Positions 1 through 7,998 of a DNA stretch of 64,000 bases are shown here, one piece after another (position 1 is the first letter of the stretch; every line of letters starts with the position of its first letter). Origin of the DNA: Falsiroseomonas oleicola (GTDB taxonomy: Bacteria > Pseudomonadota > Alphaproteobacteria > Acetobacterales > Acetobacteraceae); the NCBI RefSeq assembly GCF_019029495.1, contig NZ_JAERQM010000004.1, forward strand, positions 248,294 to 312,293, written 5' to 3'. The notes under the pieces were generated by a model that was given only the letters and a program-made list of their open reading frames with translations, was not told the origin of the DNA and made no database searches. The translations under genes were made by a program, and so were the position numbers.

Positions 1-9
1 CGCCATTTC
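1..9 (+). repeat. attL: probable last bases of intact tRNA-Glu
   Basis: CGCCATTTC at the window start is identical to 13776-13784, the end of the tRNA-Glu 3' fragment (ending ACGCCA) plus TTTC. After it the two sequences diverge (AAATC versus CGAAC). Bases 1-5 would be the 3' terminus of the intact tRNA-Glu, whose body lies upstream of the window. Nine matching bases alone would be weak, but they sit exactly where an element integrated in this tRNA should begin. Confidence 0.6.
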
Positions 10-50
10 AAATCAAGCACTTAGCTGCTGGTTTGGACGGATTGTCCGGG

Positions 51-73
51 TTTCTGTCTAACTCAGACAGCAA
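51..73. promoter_or_regulatory. Candidate integrase arm-type sites, left end
   Basis: Two inverted copies of a T(T/C)AGACAG-N-A motif face each other: TTAGACAGAAA on the minus strand (51-61) and TCAGACAGCAA on the plus strand (63-73). They lie in a larger imperfect inverted repeat (about 44-80, arms GTCCGG...CCGGAC). The same motif recurs three times by the integrase start and attR at the other end. Placement at both ends suits recombinase arm sites; an autoregulatory operator or a terminator-like hairpin is an alternative. Confidence 0.4.
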
Positions 74-428
74 ACCGGACAGATAGAGGTAGGCAGTAGC
101 GGTGCGCGTCGCCGGGCTGCACGGGCGCTCTGCCATGCCGGGGCGGTGCCATACAGCCTGCGCCGATCCCCTACGATTTGTCGCGGTTCCGCCACTCGGG
201 ACGCGCCGGCCCTGTCTGCACAATTTGTCACGGCAAGCACTGGTGGCCGGGAAGGCGGGATCACCGGGGGGCCAGTCTGCGAACTTGGCACGATGCGCGA
301 CCTTGAGGCGGGCGGCACCGCGTTGCCATCTGGCCGCGACGTGCCGCTTGCACCGCAGATTCCGATATGATTCCTTGTGGATTCGCCGCGAAGTTCACCC
401 CCGCAACCGTCAGTCCGGAAGGCGCCTC

Positions 429-662
429 ATGACCAGCGAACGGCAGCCGATGAATTGGGAACACCGGCTCTACCAGCCGGTGGTTATCGGCGGGTGGTCC
501 GTGGAAGTGTGGAACCCGATGACGAAGGCGTGGCAGCGGAGCGCCTTCGATCCGCACTGGCCCGAAGACTACGGGGACGCGGCGCGCGATTGGGTGCGCG
601 TCGCCAATGAGGAACAGCGCGAGCGCAACGGTTCGGCCGCCCTCGCGCTGGCGGGCGTCTGA
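429..662 (+). CDS. Hypothetical protein, 77 aa
   Basis: Unrecognised small acidic, tryptophan-rich protein that starts MTSERQPMNWEH. The ATG at 429 follows a purine stretch (GGAAGG) about eight bases upstream; the reading frame stays open further upstream but without a better start. It is followed after one base by the next small gene, then vsr, the methyltransferase and the restriction enzyme on the same strand, so it probably belongs to the same transcription unit. No signal peptide or membrane segment. Its place at the front of a defence operon might suggest a controller or accessory factor, but no helix-turn-helix is visible and I assign no function. Confidence 0.55.
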   Translation: MTSERQPMNWEHRLYQPVVIGGWSVEVWNPMTKAWQRSAFDPHWPEDYGDAARDWVRVANEEQRERNGSAALALAGV

Positions 663-663
663 C

Positions 664-957
664 GTGGAACGCGCCGCCCTCGAAACCCGATGGATCGTGC
701 TCGGGACGGACGGCCGCCACGTGACCATGGGCCGGCACACGGACCCGTCGCCGGAGGAAGTGAGCGAGGCGGAGCGCGCCCTTGCCGCGCAGGGCTTGTC
801 GGGATGGCTGGCCGTGATGAAGGGCGGCTACTACGTCCGCCGGAAGCCGTCCCTCATGATGGTCAGGCCGCTGGCGAACCCTGCCCGGCCGTTCGAGGAA
901 GCCGTCGCTGAGTTCGAGGCGAAGCGCAAGGCGGCACTCGCCAGCGTCGCCAGCTAG
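664..957 (+). CDS. Hypothetical protein, 97 aa
   Basis: Unrecognised protein starting VERAALETRW from a GTG one base after the previous stop, a spacing that suggests translational coupling. An in-frame ATG at 607 would overlap the upstream gene by 56 bases and is less likely. The protein is a mix of short strand-like segments (TRWIVLGTDGRHVTMG, GWLAVMKGGYYVRR) and an alanine/glutamate/lysine-rich helical tail. It lies 18 bp before vsr in the same direction. Function unknown; both small genes are real mainly by their position and coding-like composition. Confidence 0.55.
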   Translation: MERAALETRWIVLGTDGRHVTMGRHTDPSPEEVSEAERALAAQGLSGWLAVMKGGYYVRRKPSLMMVRPLANPARPFEEAVAEFEAKRKAALASVAS

Positions 958-975
958 GCGCGTCGCCGCACCGGA

Positions 976-1386
976 ATGGTTGACCGCCTCACGCCCGAAG
1001 CGCGCAGCCGGCTCATGGCCGCTGTCGGCGGCAAGGACACCGCGCCCGAGCTTGTCGTTCGGCGCATGCTGCACGCGATGGGCTACCGCTTCCGCCTGCA
1101 TCGCCGCGACCTGCCCGGCACTCCCGATATCGTGCTCCCTCGCCACGGCAAGGCGATCTTCGTTCACGGCTGCTTCTGGCACGGTCACGAAGGGTGCCGG
1201 CTCGGCCGCCCTTCGAAGAGCCGTATCGAGTATTGGGGGCCGAAGATCGCCGCGAACCGCGCCCGCGACGCGCGCAAGGCCGCCGCCCTTCGCAGGGCCG
1301 GATGGTCCGTCGCGACCGTATGGGAATGCGAGACGCGCCAGATGAACAAGCTAGCCGCCCGGCTGCGGCGCTTCCTCGCGGCCTGA
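976..1386 (+). CDS. vsr: Very short patch repair endonuclease Vsr
   Basis: Vsr nicks next to the thymine of T:G mismatches left by deamination of 5-methylcytosine, so a cytosine methyltransferase does not become mutagenic. The 136 aa equal the usual family length. The catalytic residues fall at the same numbers as in the E. coli enzyme: Asp51 (TPDIVLP), His64 (FVHGCFWH) and His69, with Cys66, His71 and a late Cys in WECETRQ as zinc ligands. It lies 41 bp ahead of the C5 methyltransferase in the same direction, the classical partnership. The substrate context should match the methyltransferase site, which the sequence does not reveal. Confidence 0.93.
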   Translation: MVDRLTPEARSRLMAAVGGKDTAPELVVRRMLHAMGYRFRLHRRDLPGTPDIVLPRHGKAIFVHGCFWHGHEGCRLGRPSKSRIEYWGPKIAANRARDARKAAALRRAGWSVATVWECETRQMNKLAARLRRFLAA

Positions 1387-1427
1387 AACGCCCTGTAAAT
1401 CCCGCCGCTAGAGGGTAGTCTCCGAAC

Positions 1428-2792
1428 ATGACGAATCGGAGCGAATCGGCGCGCGTCCGCGCACGGCCAATCGGTATCGACCTGTTCTCGGGCGCGGGCG
1501 GCATGAGCTTGGGCTTCGAACAGGCCGGTTTCGACGTAGTGGCGGCCGTGGAGAAAGACCCCATCCACGCGGCGACGCACGCCTTCAACTTTCCGCACTG
1601 CGCTGTCTTTGCACGCGACATTTCGCGCGTGACGGGAGCCGAGCTTCGCCTTGCCGCTGGCATCGGCAATAGGACGGTGGATGTCGTCTTCGGCGGTGCG
1701 CCGTGTCAGGGTTTCAGTCTTATAGGGCATCGCGTCCTTGACGATCCGCGCAACGGCTTGGTCCGCGAGTTCGTCCGTATCGTGCGCGAACTTGAACCAC
1801 GTGCGTTCGTCTTCGAAAATGTGAAGGGGCTGACGGTCGGGGAGCACCGCCGCTTCCTAGACGAACTCGTATCGGCGTTCGCCGCCGCCGGCTACGAAGT
1901 CCGCCAGCCTTGGAAGGTGCTGAACGCGGCCGAGCACGGCGTCCCGCAGAATCGGCACCGCCTCTTCCTCATGGGTGTGCGGCGCGGTGAGCGGTGCCCG
2001 TCCTACCCGACGCCGAGCACGCGGCGCGCCGGCAAGGGCGCTTCGCTGCACGCGCCGCCGGGACCGTCGTGCGCGGATGCGCTCGGCGACCTCCCCGACG
2101 CCGAGCGGTTCGCCGAATTGTCGGATACCGATGCGCTTCGCCTGGACGCCGCCGCGTGGGGCGAACCGAGTGCATATGCCCGCCTCGCCCGCTGCCTTGC
2201 CAACGATGCGTGGTTCTTCGGGCATCCGCGCGAATGGGATGCGGCCGTGCTCACGTCCAGCATGCGGACAGAACACACGGTGATTTCCCGCCGCCGGTTC
2301 GCCGAGACGAGGGGCGGCGACGTGGAACCGATCAGCCGCTTGTTCAAGCTGCCCGCCGATGGCGTGAGCAACACCCTACGCGCCGGCACGGACGCCGAGC
2401 GCGGCGCCTTCACCTCGCCGCGCCCGATACACTATGCGCTGCCTCGCCTTGTCACGGTGCGCGAGATGGCGCGCCTGCACGGCTTCCCCGACTGGTTCCG
2501 CTTCCACGCGACGAAGTGGCACGGCGCCAGACAGATCGGCAACGCGGTGCCGCCGCCGCTGGCGCGCGCCGTCGCGTCCGCCGTCATGGCTGCGCTCGGC
2601 GCGAAGCCCGTGCGGTGCTCGGAAGCCATGGCGCTCGGCGATCCCGCGCTTCTGACGATGGGCATGGAAGGGGCCGCGTCGCACTTCGGCGAAGAGGTGG
2701 TGATCGGGCGTCGCACGATGAAGAGCGGCGCAAGGAAGCGCAAACAGAACGATATCGAGGCCGCGCGGCTGGCGGCGGTTTCGAATGGCTAA
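1428..2792 (+). CDS. DNA (cytosine-5)-methyltransferase
   Basis: A C5 cytosine methyltransferase of 454 aa with the family motifs in order: motif I DLFSGAGG (residues 18-25, S-adenosylmethionine binding), motif IV GAPCQG with catalytic Cys93, motif VI ENV (Glu130), motif VIII QNRHRLFLMG (about 172-181), a target-recognition stretch of roughly 130 residues, then motif X QIGNAVPP (about 369-376). It overlaps the downstream restriction enzyme by 8 bp, as cognate pairs often do, and follows vsr. Role: protects the element's recognition sequence from the partner nuclease. The C-terminal tail after motif X (about 75 aa, lysine/arginine-rich at the end) is longer than usual. The recognition sequence cannot be read from here. 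Confidence 0.95.
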   Translation: MTNRSESARVRARPIGIDLFSGAGGMSLGFEQAGFDVVAAVEKDPIHAATHAFNFPHCAVFARDISRVTGAELRLAAGIGNRTVDVVFGGAPCQGFSLIGHRVLDDPRNGLVREFVRIVRELEPRAFVFENVKGLTVGEHRRFLDELVSAFAAAGYEVRQPWKVLNAAEHGVPQNRHRLFLMGVRRGERCPSYPTPSTRRAGKGASLHAPPGPSCADALGDLPDAERFAELSDTDALRLDAAAWGEPSAYARLARCLANDAWFFGHPREWDAAVLTSSMRTEHTVISRRRFAETRGGDVEPISRLFKLPADGVSNTLRAGTDAERGAFTSPRPIHYALPRLVTVREMARLHGFPDWFRFHATKWHGARQIGNAVPPPLARAVASAVMAALGAKPVRCSEAMALGDPALLTMGMEGAASHFGEEVVIGRRTMKSGARKRKQNDIEAARLAAVSNG

Positions 2793-3612
2793 GAAGGTCA
2801 CGAGTGCGGAGAAGCGGCGCTATCAGCGGCTCCTGAAACACATTTTCTTTGATAGCAACTACGGCGCGTTCAAGCCCGGCATGGTCGAGATACCCTTCGA
2901 ACTCGACAGCATTCGACGCGCTGTCGCCGAACTCGGCATCGACCCTCCGAAGAACTTCGCCGATCCTGTTTACGACGCGCGCTACCGCAGCGGGCTTTCA
3001 CAAGCGATCTTGGATACACAACCGGCGGGGCAGACATGGGTGATCCAAGGCGCGGGAAAGGGCCGATATAAGTTCCAGCTTGTGACGCTCAACGTCATCG
3101 CGCCGAACCCGAACTTGGTCGCGGTAAAGATCCCCGATGCAACGCCGGAAATCATCGCCGCATACGCGCTGTCTGACGAACAGGCCCTACTCGCCAAGGT
3201 GCGCTATAACCGCCTTATCGACGTGTTCATGGGCGTGGTCGCCTACTCGCTACAGAACCACCTGCGCACTTCCGTCAAGGGCGTCGGGCAAATCGAGATC
3301 GACGAAATCTACGTTGCCTTGGACCGCAAGGGGCAACAGTTCGTGGTTCCCGTCCAGGCGAAGGGCGGCAACGATAAGCTGTCAGTAGTCCAGACGAAGC
3401 AGGACATCGCGTGCTGCGACGAAAAATTTCCCGACCTGACATGCCGTCCTGTGTCGGCGCAGTTCATCGGCAACGACCTTATCGCAATGTTCGAACTGAC
3501 GCTTGAAGACGGCATGGTGAAGGTCGCAGAAGAACGGCACTACCGCTTGGTGCCCGCGAGCGAAATCACGCCCGAAGACCTGGCTTCCTACCGCACTCGC
3601 GGCGGCGATTGA
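2785..3612 (+). CDS. Probable type II restriction endonuclease
   Basis: A 275-aa protein starting MAKKVTSAEK, with the ATG inside the methyltransferase gene (8-bp overlap). I do not recognise the exact family. A PD-(D/E)XK-like core is visible: QIEIDEIYVAL (Glu171, Asp173) followed by VVPVQAKGG with Gln191 and Lys193, the spacing expected for the acidic residue and the (D/E/Q)-X-K element. A conserved-looking hydrophobic helix precedes it (RLIDVFMGVVAY). Next to a C5 methyltransferase and Vsr, a restriction nuclease is by far the likeliest role. Alternative: a non-cleaving accessory protein. The Gln in place of Asp/Glu in the final motif occurs in some restriction enzymes. Confidence 0.75.
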   Translation: MAKKVTSAEKRRYQRLLKHIFFDSNYGAFKPGMVEIPFELDSIRRAVAELGIDPPKNFADPVYDARYRSGLSQAILDTQPAGQTWVIQGAGKGRYKFQLVTLNVIAPNPNLVAVKIPDATPEIIAAYALSDEQALLAKVRYNRLIDVFMGVVAYSLQNHLRTSVKGVGQIEIDEIYVALDRKGQQFVVPVQAKGGNDKLSVVQTKQDIACCDEKFPDLTCRPVSAQFIGNDLIAMFELTLEDGMVKVAEERHYRLVPASEITPEDLASYRTRGGD

Positions 3613-3661
3613 CGTGGTGCGCACGGTGGTCGTGTGTCTGTAGCTTGGCGGCCGTGACGGC

Positions 3662-4294
3662 ATGAAGGACGCATTCGACACCGCACTCGGCATCATCGGC
3701 GACGTGCGCGTTCTTCTGTTCATCGCCTTCGCAAGCGCCGCGCTTCTCTACTTCCCTGCGTCTATGACGCCGCCCGGCGCTGCCAGTGTGATCGAACAGA
3801 ATCGGGGTTGGATTTGGGCCGCGTTTATCGTCGGCCTGTCGGGACTGTTTGTGCGCGGGGCGATGGCCGTCATCAGCCTATTCGGTGCCGGCGCGCGGCG
3901 CATCGCAGCCGCGCGGAAGCAGGCGCGCGAAGTCGCCGAGATGGGCGAGGTGTTGCGCGGGCTGACGAAGGAAGAGGCCGCGCTTGTGTCAATGTTCCCT
4001 TCGACAGCCTTCCACCCGATCACAGTGCAGAGCAACCACCCCGTCGTGCGCGGCCTCCGATACAAGAAGGTCATCGCGCACCTTCGCGGCCCAGTGATGA
4101 TACTCCGGCGCGACGGCTATGCGGCGCACGAACTGACGGACACGGCGCAAGCCTATCTCGAACAGCATCCCGATACGCTCGGCCATCTTGACCGCGACGA
4201 AGCACTCTGGATTGCGAACAGCATCATGGAAACGCAGATGGCGCCTTACCGTGGTGTAGAACACACCCCGCGCGATGAACGCTGGCGAATCTAG
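3662..4294 (+). CDS. SieB-like superinfection exclusion membrane protein
   Basis: A 210-aa protein with two N-terminal membrane segments (about residues 17-35 and 50-72), a basic membrane-proximal stretch, and a cytoplasmic domain containing LRGLTKEEAALVSMF. This layout, two helices and then a short cytosolic domain with an L-x-K-E-E motif, is that of the SieB family, which aborts infection by certain phages. It lies 49 bp after the restriction enzyme in the same direction, so the arm groups two different phage barriers. It overlaps the convergent gene by 4 bp. Family assignment is from pattern memory; a generic two-helix membrane protein is the alternative. Confidence 0.55.
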   Translation: MKDAFDTALGIIGDVRVLLFIAFASAALLYFPASMTPPGAASVIEQNRGWIWAAFIVGLSGLFVRGAMAVISLFGAGARRIAAARKQAREVAEMGEVLRGLTKEEAALVSMFPSTAFHPITVQSNHPVVRGLRYKKVIAHLRGPVMILRRDGYAAHELTDTAQAYLEQHPDTLGHLDRDEALWIANSIMETQMAPYRGVEHTPRDERWRI

Positions 4295-4953
4295 CTCCGG
4301 GCCGATTTCCGCCAGAACGCCAGCCTAGCTGCAACCCGGCGCCAGCCTCCCGCGATGGGCAGCAAGGCGGCATCGGCGCGCAGGTGCGGCGCGAGGATCG
4401 CTTCAAGGTCGCGCTGAGCGGCATCCACCTTGTCTGCCACGTCATCGGGCTGCCCATAGCCTTCCCATATGGCCGCCTCCCACTTCATCTCACGGCGCAA
4501 AGATACAAGATTCTCCGGCTCATCTCGGGCCGTTGCTGCGGCCATGTTCGCTGCGAGTGCGACGTGATGAACCTGCGCATGAAGTTTGTCGAAGGGGCGG
4601 GCGGCGTCGTCGCCGAAGTGGTAGCGACACAGAAGTTGCAGCTTGCGCAGCGCGTTGAACTTCTCGCGATTCTCGCCGATGCGCCACAGCGTCACACGAT
4701 ACACCTCGCCCGGCACCTTCTGATCTACCGCGTTGCCGGCTTCCTTCCGCACCGCTTCTTGCTCATGCGACCACGTGGCAGGGCTGCGAATGGCCTTCAC
4801 TGCATCCACCGCCTGCGCGACGGCGAGAAGGGCTTCTTCGGCGAGTTCGGTGCGGCGCTTGCCAATCAACTGAATGCGCCAGCCGACGAGGCCGATAAAC
4901 AGCGTCACCAGGGCGCCAGCGAAGGACAGAAGCGTAGTAAGCCAAGTCGGCAT
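4291..4953 (-). CDS. Hypothetical single-pass membrane protein
   Basis: A 220-aa protein starting MPTWLTTLLSFAGALV from the ATG at 4953; the open frame extends upstream but that part has no good start or protein-like character. One N-terminal membrane helix (about residues 5-24) is followed by a soluble, charged, mainly helical domain (RRTELAEEALLAVAQAVDAV and two further long amphipathic segments). It converges on the SieB-like gene with a 4-bp overlap, so the two are read towards each other with no terminator between. No family recognised. A membrane-anchored helical protein beside a SieB-like protein could be another exclusion factor; that is only inference. Confidence 0.55.
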   Translation of the reverse strand: MPTWLTTLLSFAGALVTLFIGLVGWRIQLIGKRRTELAEEALLAVAQAVDAVKAIRSPATWSHEQEAVRKEAGNAVDQKVPGEVYRVTLWRIGENREKFNALRKLQLLCRYHFGDDAARPFDKLHAQVHHVALAANMAAATARDEPENLVSLRREMKWEAAIWEGYGQPDDVADKVDAAQRDLEAILAPHLRADAALLPIAGGWRRVAARLAFWRKSARS

Positions 4954-5514
4954 GTCCACTCCGATACGTGTGCGGAAAGTGTAGCACGTGCGAGGGGTGC
5001 CAGTCAGACACGATGGCCGCCCCCCGTATCGAGGTAACACCTCGTGCGGCTCGGCGACGTGGCAACGCCCCGAGGTGTCAGGCGGGATAGGATAGTGCCT
5101 TCGGACATTGCGCAATTTTTGCAGCAAGGGCGTGGTGGGGCTGGCGTGCGGGATGGGCGCGCCGAGTATCCGGGCCAGAATACACGCCACATGCACCGCG
5201 CCATTTTGTCCAACCAGGCTTGGCGATGGCGGGTGGCGGGCCGGGCGCTTCGTGCATTTCGTCCACTGTGGACGTGGTGGGGCAGGGAATGCCCTGCACA
5301 CGGCATCAAGACTTGCGAGTGCTGTCTGTGCAGAAAGGCGGGCGGGTGGTCGCCGGCCCCCAGGGGTGGGGTCGCGGCAGATCGAGGGGGAGGGTGGTCG
5401 GGCGCCGCGCGCGGGCAGCACGGCCGGGCCGGTGCCGGGCCGGGCGAGGCGCAGCAAGCGGCACGGCACGCGGAGCGGATGCGCGCCGCAGCGCCCCCGC
5501 GAAGCGAGAGGCAG
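4954..5514. other. Non-coding stretch with nested inverted repeats
   Basis: About 560 bp with no convincing gene. Three short segments can pair in two exclusive ways: CGAGGT (5030-5035), ACCTCG (5039-5044) and CGAGGTGT (5071-5078). Segments 1 and 2 form a tight hairpin with loop AAC (5031-5043); segments 2 and 3 form an 8-bp stem with a longer loop. Short frames on both strands are low-complexity and not convincing. It probably holds the promoter of the 4953 gene and the end of the 8454-5515 transcript. Confidence 0.4.
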
Positions 5515-6198
5515 CTACCGTGCGCGTCGCCGCGCCGCCGCGAACACCGCTTGGACGAAGGCCGGATCGTTCGATAGGCCGGTGCTGGTCACGTGGTCGC
5601 GGATGGCCGGGCTGCGAGCGTAGAGCGCCTTCATGAACGCCTGTGCCGTGGCGAGGTTTGCCGCGTAGTCCTTCCCCCAGGTTGCCTTGAGCGCCGCCTC
5701 GCCGGCTTCCCGCGTCGGCGGCTGGTAGCTGGGATGGGCGGCGCGCTGCCCCCACGCCCATGCCGCCGATGCTTCGGCGCTCGATAGCTGCGCCTCTGCC
5801 ATTGCACCGGCAGCTTCGCGACGTTCTGCCTTGGCAGCATCGTCCACACGAAACCCCATGGCGTCCGCCTCGGCCTCATTGGACGGAACGTCCATGATCC
5901 GCTGCGCATCCTCGGCGCGGATCGGCGCCGCGTAGAGCCGGGCAGCCCCCTCGATTGCCGGAGGCTCCGGCGGCACGCCCTTGGGCTGCGCCGGCAGCGC
6001 GTCGGGGCGCTCGCTTCCCCACCGGCTCCAAGGTTCGCCCGGCGCCGCCGGCTTCGCAGCGCCGGGCGCGTGGCCGGCGGCAGGATCGGCGACGGACTGG
6101 CGCGGCTCGGCTGCCGCCGCTGCGGACGCGGAAGGCGCGGGAGCCGAGCCGTGCGTCGGGTAGAGCCGCGCGGCGAGGCTCGGAAGATCATCGGACAT
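5515..6198 (-). CDS. Phage-like protein with scaffold-type C-terminus
   Basis: A 227-aa protein starting MSDDLPSLAARLYP at 6198, with GGAGGGG about seven bases upstream. The middle is proline/alanine-rich and disordered-looking. The last 65 residues read WGKDYAANLATAQAFMKA ... TGLSNDPAFVQAVFAAA, a pattern I associate with C-terminal segments of phage head-scaffold/assembly proteins (W-G-x-x-Y-x-x-N-L, then G-L-x-N-D-P-x-x-V). It is last in a five-gene minus-strand cassette and overlaps the preceding gene by 11 bp. No capsid gene is present, so it might act on a helper phage's capsid; that is speculation. Confidence 0.5.
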   Translation of the reverse strand: MSDDLPSLAARLYPTHGSAPAPSASAAAAAEPRQSVADPAAGHAPGAAKPAAPGEPWSRWGSERPDALPAQPKGVPPEPPAIEGAARLYAAPIRAEDAQRIMDVPSNEAEADAMGFRVDDAAKAERREAAGAMAEAQLSSAEASAAWAWGQRAAHPSYQPPTREAGEAALKATWGKDYAANLATAQAFMKALYARSPAIRDHVTSTGLSNDPAFVQAVFAAARRRAR

Positions 6199-6484
6199 CG
6201 GGTTGCCCCTCCATGATGCAGGACTTGGGCGGCCGTCCACGCGGCCGACCGGTGCGCGCATTCCCGCGCGGAAGTTCTGGCGCGATGCCGGCCGCGATGG
6301 CGCGTTGCAGCGCGGCTGCCGTCTTTGCGCCGGCCGGTGGGAGGCGCATCGCTTCGTGAAGTCCGAAGCAAATGAGCCAATGCCGCGTTCGCCAACCCAC
6401 TGTGCCGGTGGCGCCGCGCGGGCGCCCGCGCGGCTGTCCCGTGGCGCGGTGCGGGCGGCGCGTGCCGTGCGTGGTGCCGTTCAC
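6188..6484 (-). CDS. Small AT-hook-like protein
   Basis: A 98-aa basic protein. The GTG at 6484 overlaps the upstream stop as GTGA (6481-6484), which fixes the start. Two AT-hook-like cores are visible, PRGRPRG near the N-terminus and GRPRGRPPK near the C-terminus, both of the G-R-P type that binds the minor groove of A/T-rich DNA. Its end overlaps the next gene by 11 bp. It could be a DNA-binding or small-terminase-like packaging protein, since G-R-P motifs are common at the N-terminus of those; the sequence does not decide. Low-complexity composition is the main reason for caution. Confidence 0.45.
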   Translation of the reverse strand: MNGTTHGTRRPHRATGQPRGRPRGATGTVGWRTRHWLICFGLHEAMRLPPAGAKTAAALQRAIAAGIAPELPRGNARTGRPRGRPPKSCIMEGQPDVR

Positions 6485-6990
6485 CGAAGCATATCCGCCA
6501 GGGACCGCATATCGCCCTGACCAGATGCCGCCGGAGCGTGCTGGCGGGCCGGTGGGGCGAGCCTGTCCAGTATGTTCGGCGGGCCGGGCGGCAGGCTCGG
6601 GATGCCGGCGACGCGCGCGCAACGCGCCTGCGCTTCGATGATGTGATGATGCGCTTCGCGGAGCCGATCACCAGCCCACCTGATCCAGTCGGCAGGAAGG
6701 CCGGGAGTGCGCTGGTAGTCCGCTGCCCGCTGGCACATCGCGTTGTAGTCGCGCGCTGCGGCGTTGATGGCAACGTAGGCTTCGCGCACTGCCGATGCTG
6801 CGCCGATGTCGGACAGGCGCGCATGAGGCATGGCGTCCATCTTCATGCGCATCACCGAAACCGCCTCGAATAGCTGCATGATGCCGTCAAGCAGGAAGTG
6901 CCGGGCGGCATCCTGACTGCGCGGCTGCATCCGTTCGAACATCTGCGCCAAGTCATCCTGCGGCACACGCTGGCGATGGAAGTAGGACAT
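6481..6990 (-). CDS. Hypothetical helical protein of the phage-like cassette
   Basis: A 169-aa protein starting MSYFHRQRVPQDDLAQ, with GGAGGG eight bases ahead of the ATG. Residues 1-130 look entirely alpha-helical, with methionine-rich amphipathic stretches (IMQLFEAVSVMRMKMDAM); the tail is proline-rich. The stop is coupled to the next gene by GTGA. No family recognised. It is the third gene of a cassette reading from 8454 to 5515. Confidence 0.6.
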   Translation of the reverse strand: MSYFHRQRVPQDDLAQMFERMQPRSQDAARHFLLDGIMQLFEAVSVMRMKMDAMPHARLSDIGAASAVREAYVAINAAARDYNAMCQRAADYQRTPGLPADWIRWAGDRLREAHHHIIEAQARCARVAGIPSLPPGPPNILDRLAPPARQHAPAASGQGDMRSLADMLR

Positions 6991-7098
6991 TGGCTTGACC
7001 CTCCGGAGAATGGATTGCGCCGCACGCAGCCCCGCCCGGTTCCGGACGGGCGGGGCCTCCGCGACAGCGCGCCGGACGGCACGGCGCGCCGCGCAGCT

Positions 7099-7875
7099 TC
7101 ATCGTGCCGAACGGAACTCGACAGGCGGCGGCGCCGGCAGCTTGGGCAGGGGCTTCCGCAGTTCGTCCGCCTCCCGCTGGCGCCGCGCTTCCCGCTCCGC
7201 CATGGCGTTGGCGTGCTGCATGGGCGAGCGCGGCGCATGCGCCTTCACCGCGAGTGCGAGGGTTTGCACCGCGTCGCCCATGTCCGTTGCAAGAAGCTGT
7301 TCCGTGGTGCGCGCCTCGGTCCTGCCGATGCCGGGGACGTATTCGCCAGCCTGTGCCTGTAGGTGCCATGGAAGATCAACTTCCAGCACGCCCGCATGCA
7401 CTAAGCGCCCGACGATGTGTTCGGCGAACCGCTGGGCACCCGGCAAGATCATCTCGTGCGGCAAGTTCGCGACATGGGCGACGCGCTCGATATTCGCGGC
7501 GGTGGTCGCAATGGCGCCGGCCAGCCATTGCGCCACTTCCCCGATGCGCTGCGCCTGCGCCGCGATGGCTTCCACGTCGCGGAGTGCGGCTTCATGGACA
7601 TCGCGGGCGCGCTGATAGGCTGCCTCGGCGCGTTCCGCGTCCAGGCGAGGCCGGAGCGCGGCGCGGGCTTCCTCGCCATCCTCAATCGCGGCCTCGGCCT
7701 CGGCGATATCGGCGCGCAGCTTCCGGCGCCCGAGTGCATTGATCGGCTCGGCGGTGAGCCTGTCGCGAAGTTCTGCCGCCCGCTCGCGGTGCTTGGCGAT
7801 GAAGGCGACGATTTCCGCATCTTCCTCCGCTGCCGTGGTGGCGGCCGTCGCGATGGTCGGAACAGTGTCGGTCAT
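7099..7875 (-). CDS. Hypothetical coiled-coil protein
   Basis: A 258-aa protein. Two ATGs are available (7881 and 7875); GGAGG ends two bases before the first but about eight before the second, so MTDTVPTIAT at 7875 is preferred. Long alanine/glutamate/arginine stretches (about residues 18-110) predict a coiled coil, followed by a more ordered region (NLPHEMILPGAQRFAEHIV) and a proline-rich C-terminus. No catalytic motif or membrane segment. In the same cassette as the AT-hook-like and scaffold-like genes; structural or scaffold roles are possible but not shown. Confidence 0.6.
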   Translation of the reverse strand: MTDTVPTIATAATTAAEEDAEIVAFIAKHRERAAELRDRLTAEPINALGRRKLRADIAEAEAAIEDGEEARAALRPRLDAERAEAAYQRARDVHEAALRDVEAIAAQAQRIGEVAQWLAGAIATTAANIERVAHVANLPHEMILPGAQRFAEHIVGRLVHAGVLEVDLPWHLQAQAGEYVPGIGRTEARTTEQLLATDMGDAVQTLALAVKAHAPRSPMQHANAMAEREARRQREADELRKPLPKLPAPPPVEFRSAR

Positions 7876-7998
7876 GGGCATACCTCCGTATCAGGGCGAT
7901 AACGCGGTTTCGAAAAATCTATATTGTTCGATGGTTTGGTGCGCTGGCGGCATCGAATGGCCAAGACAGACAGTTTGCAGGACAGATACAGGCGCGGA

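Noticed and set aside
5078-5299. Short minus-strand frame (73 codons) in the 4954-5514 gap as a gene
   Set aside because: No ribosome-binding site, overlapping alternatives in other frames are equally open, and the composition is not convincing.
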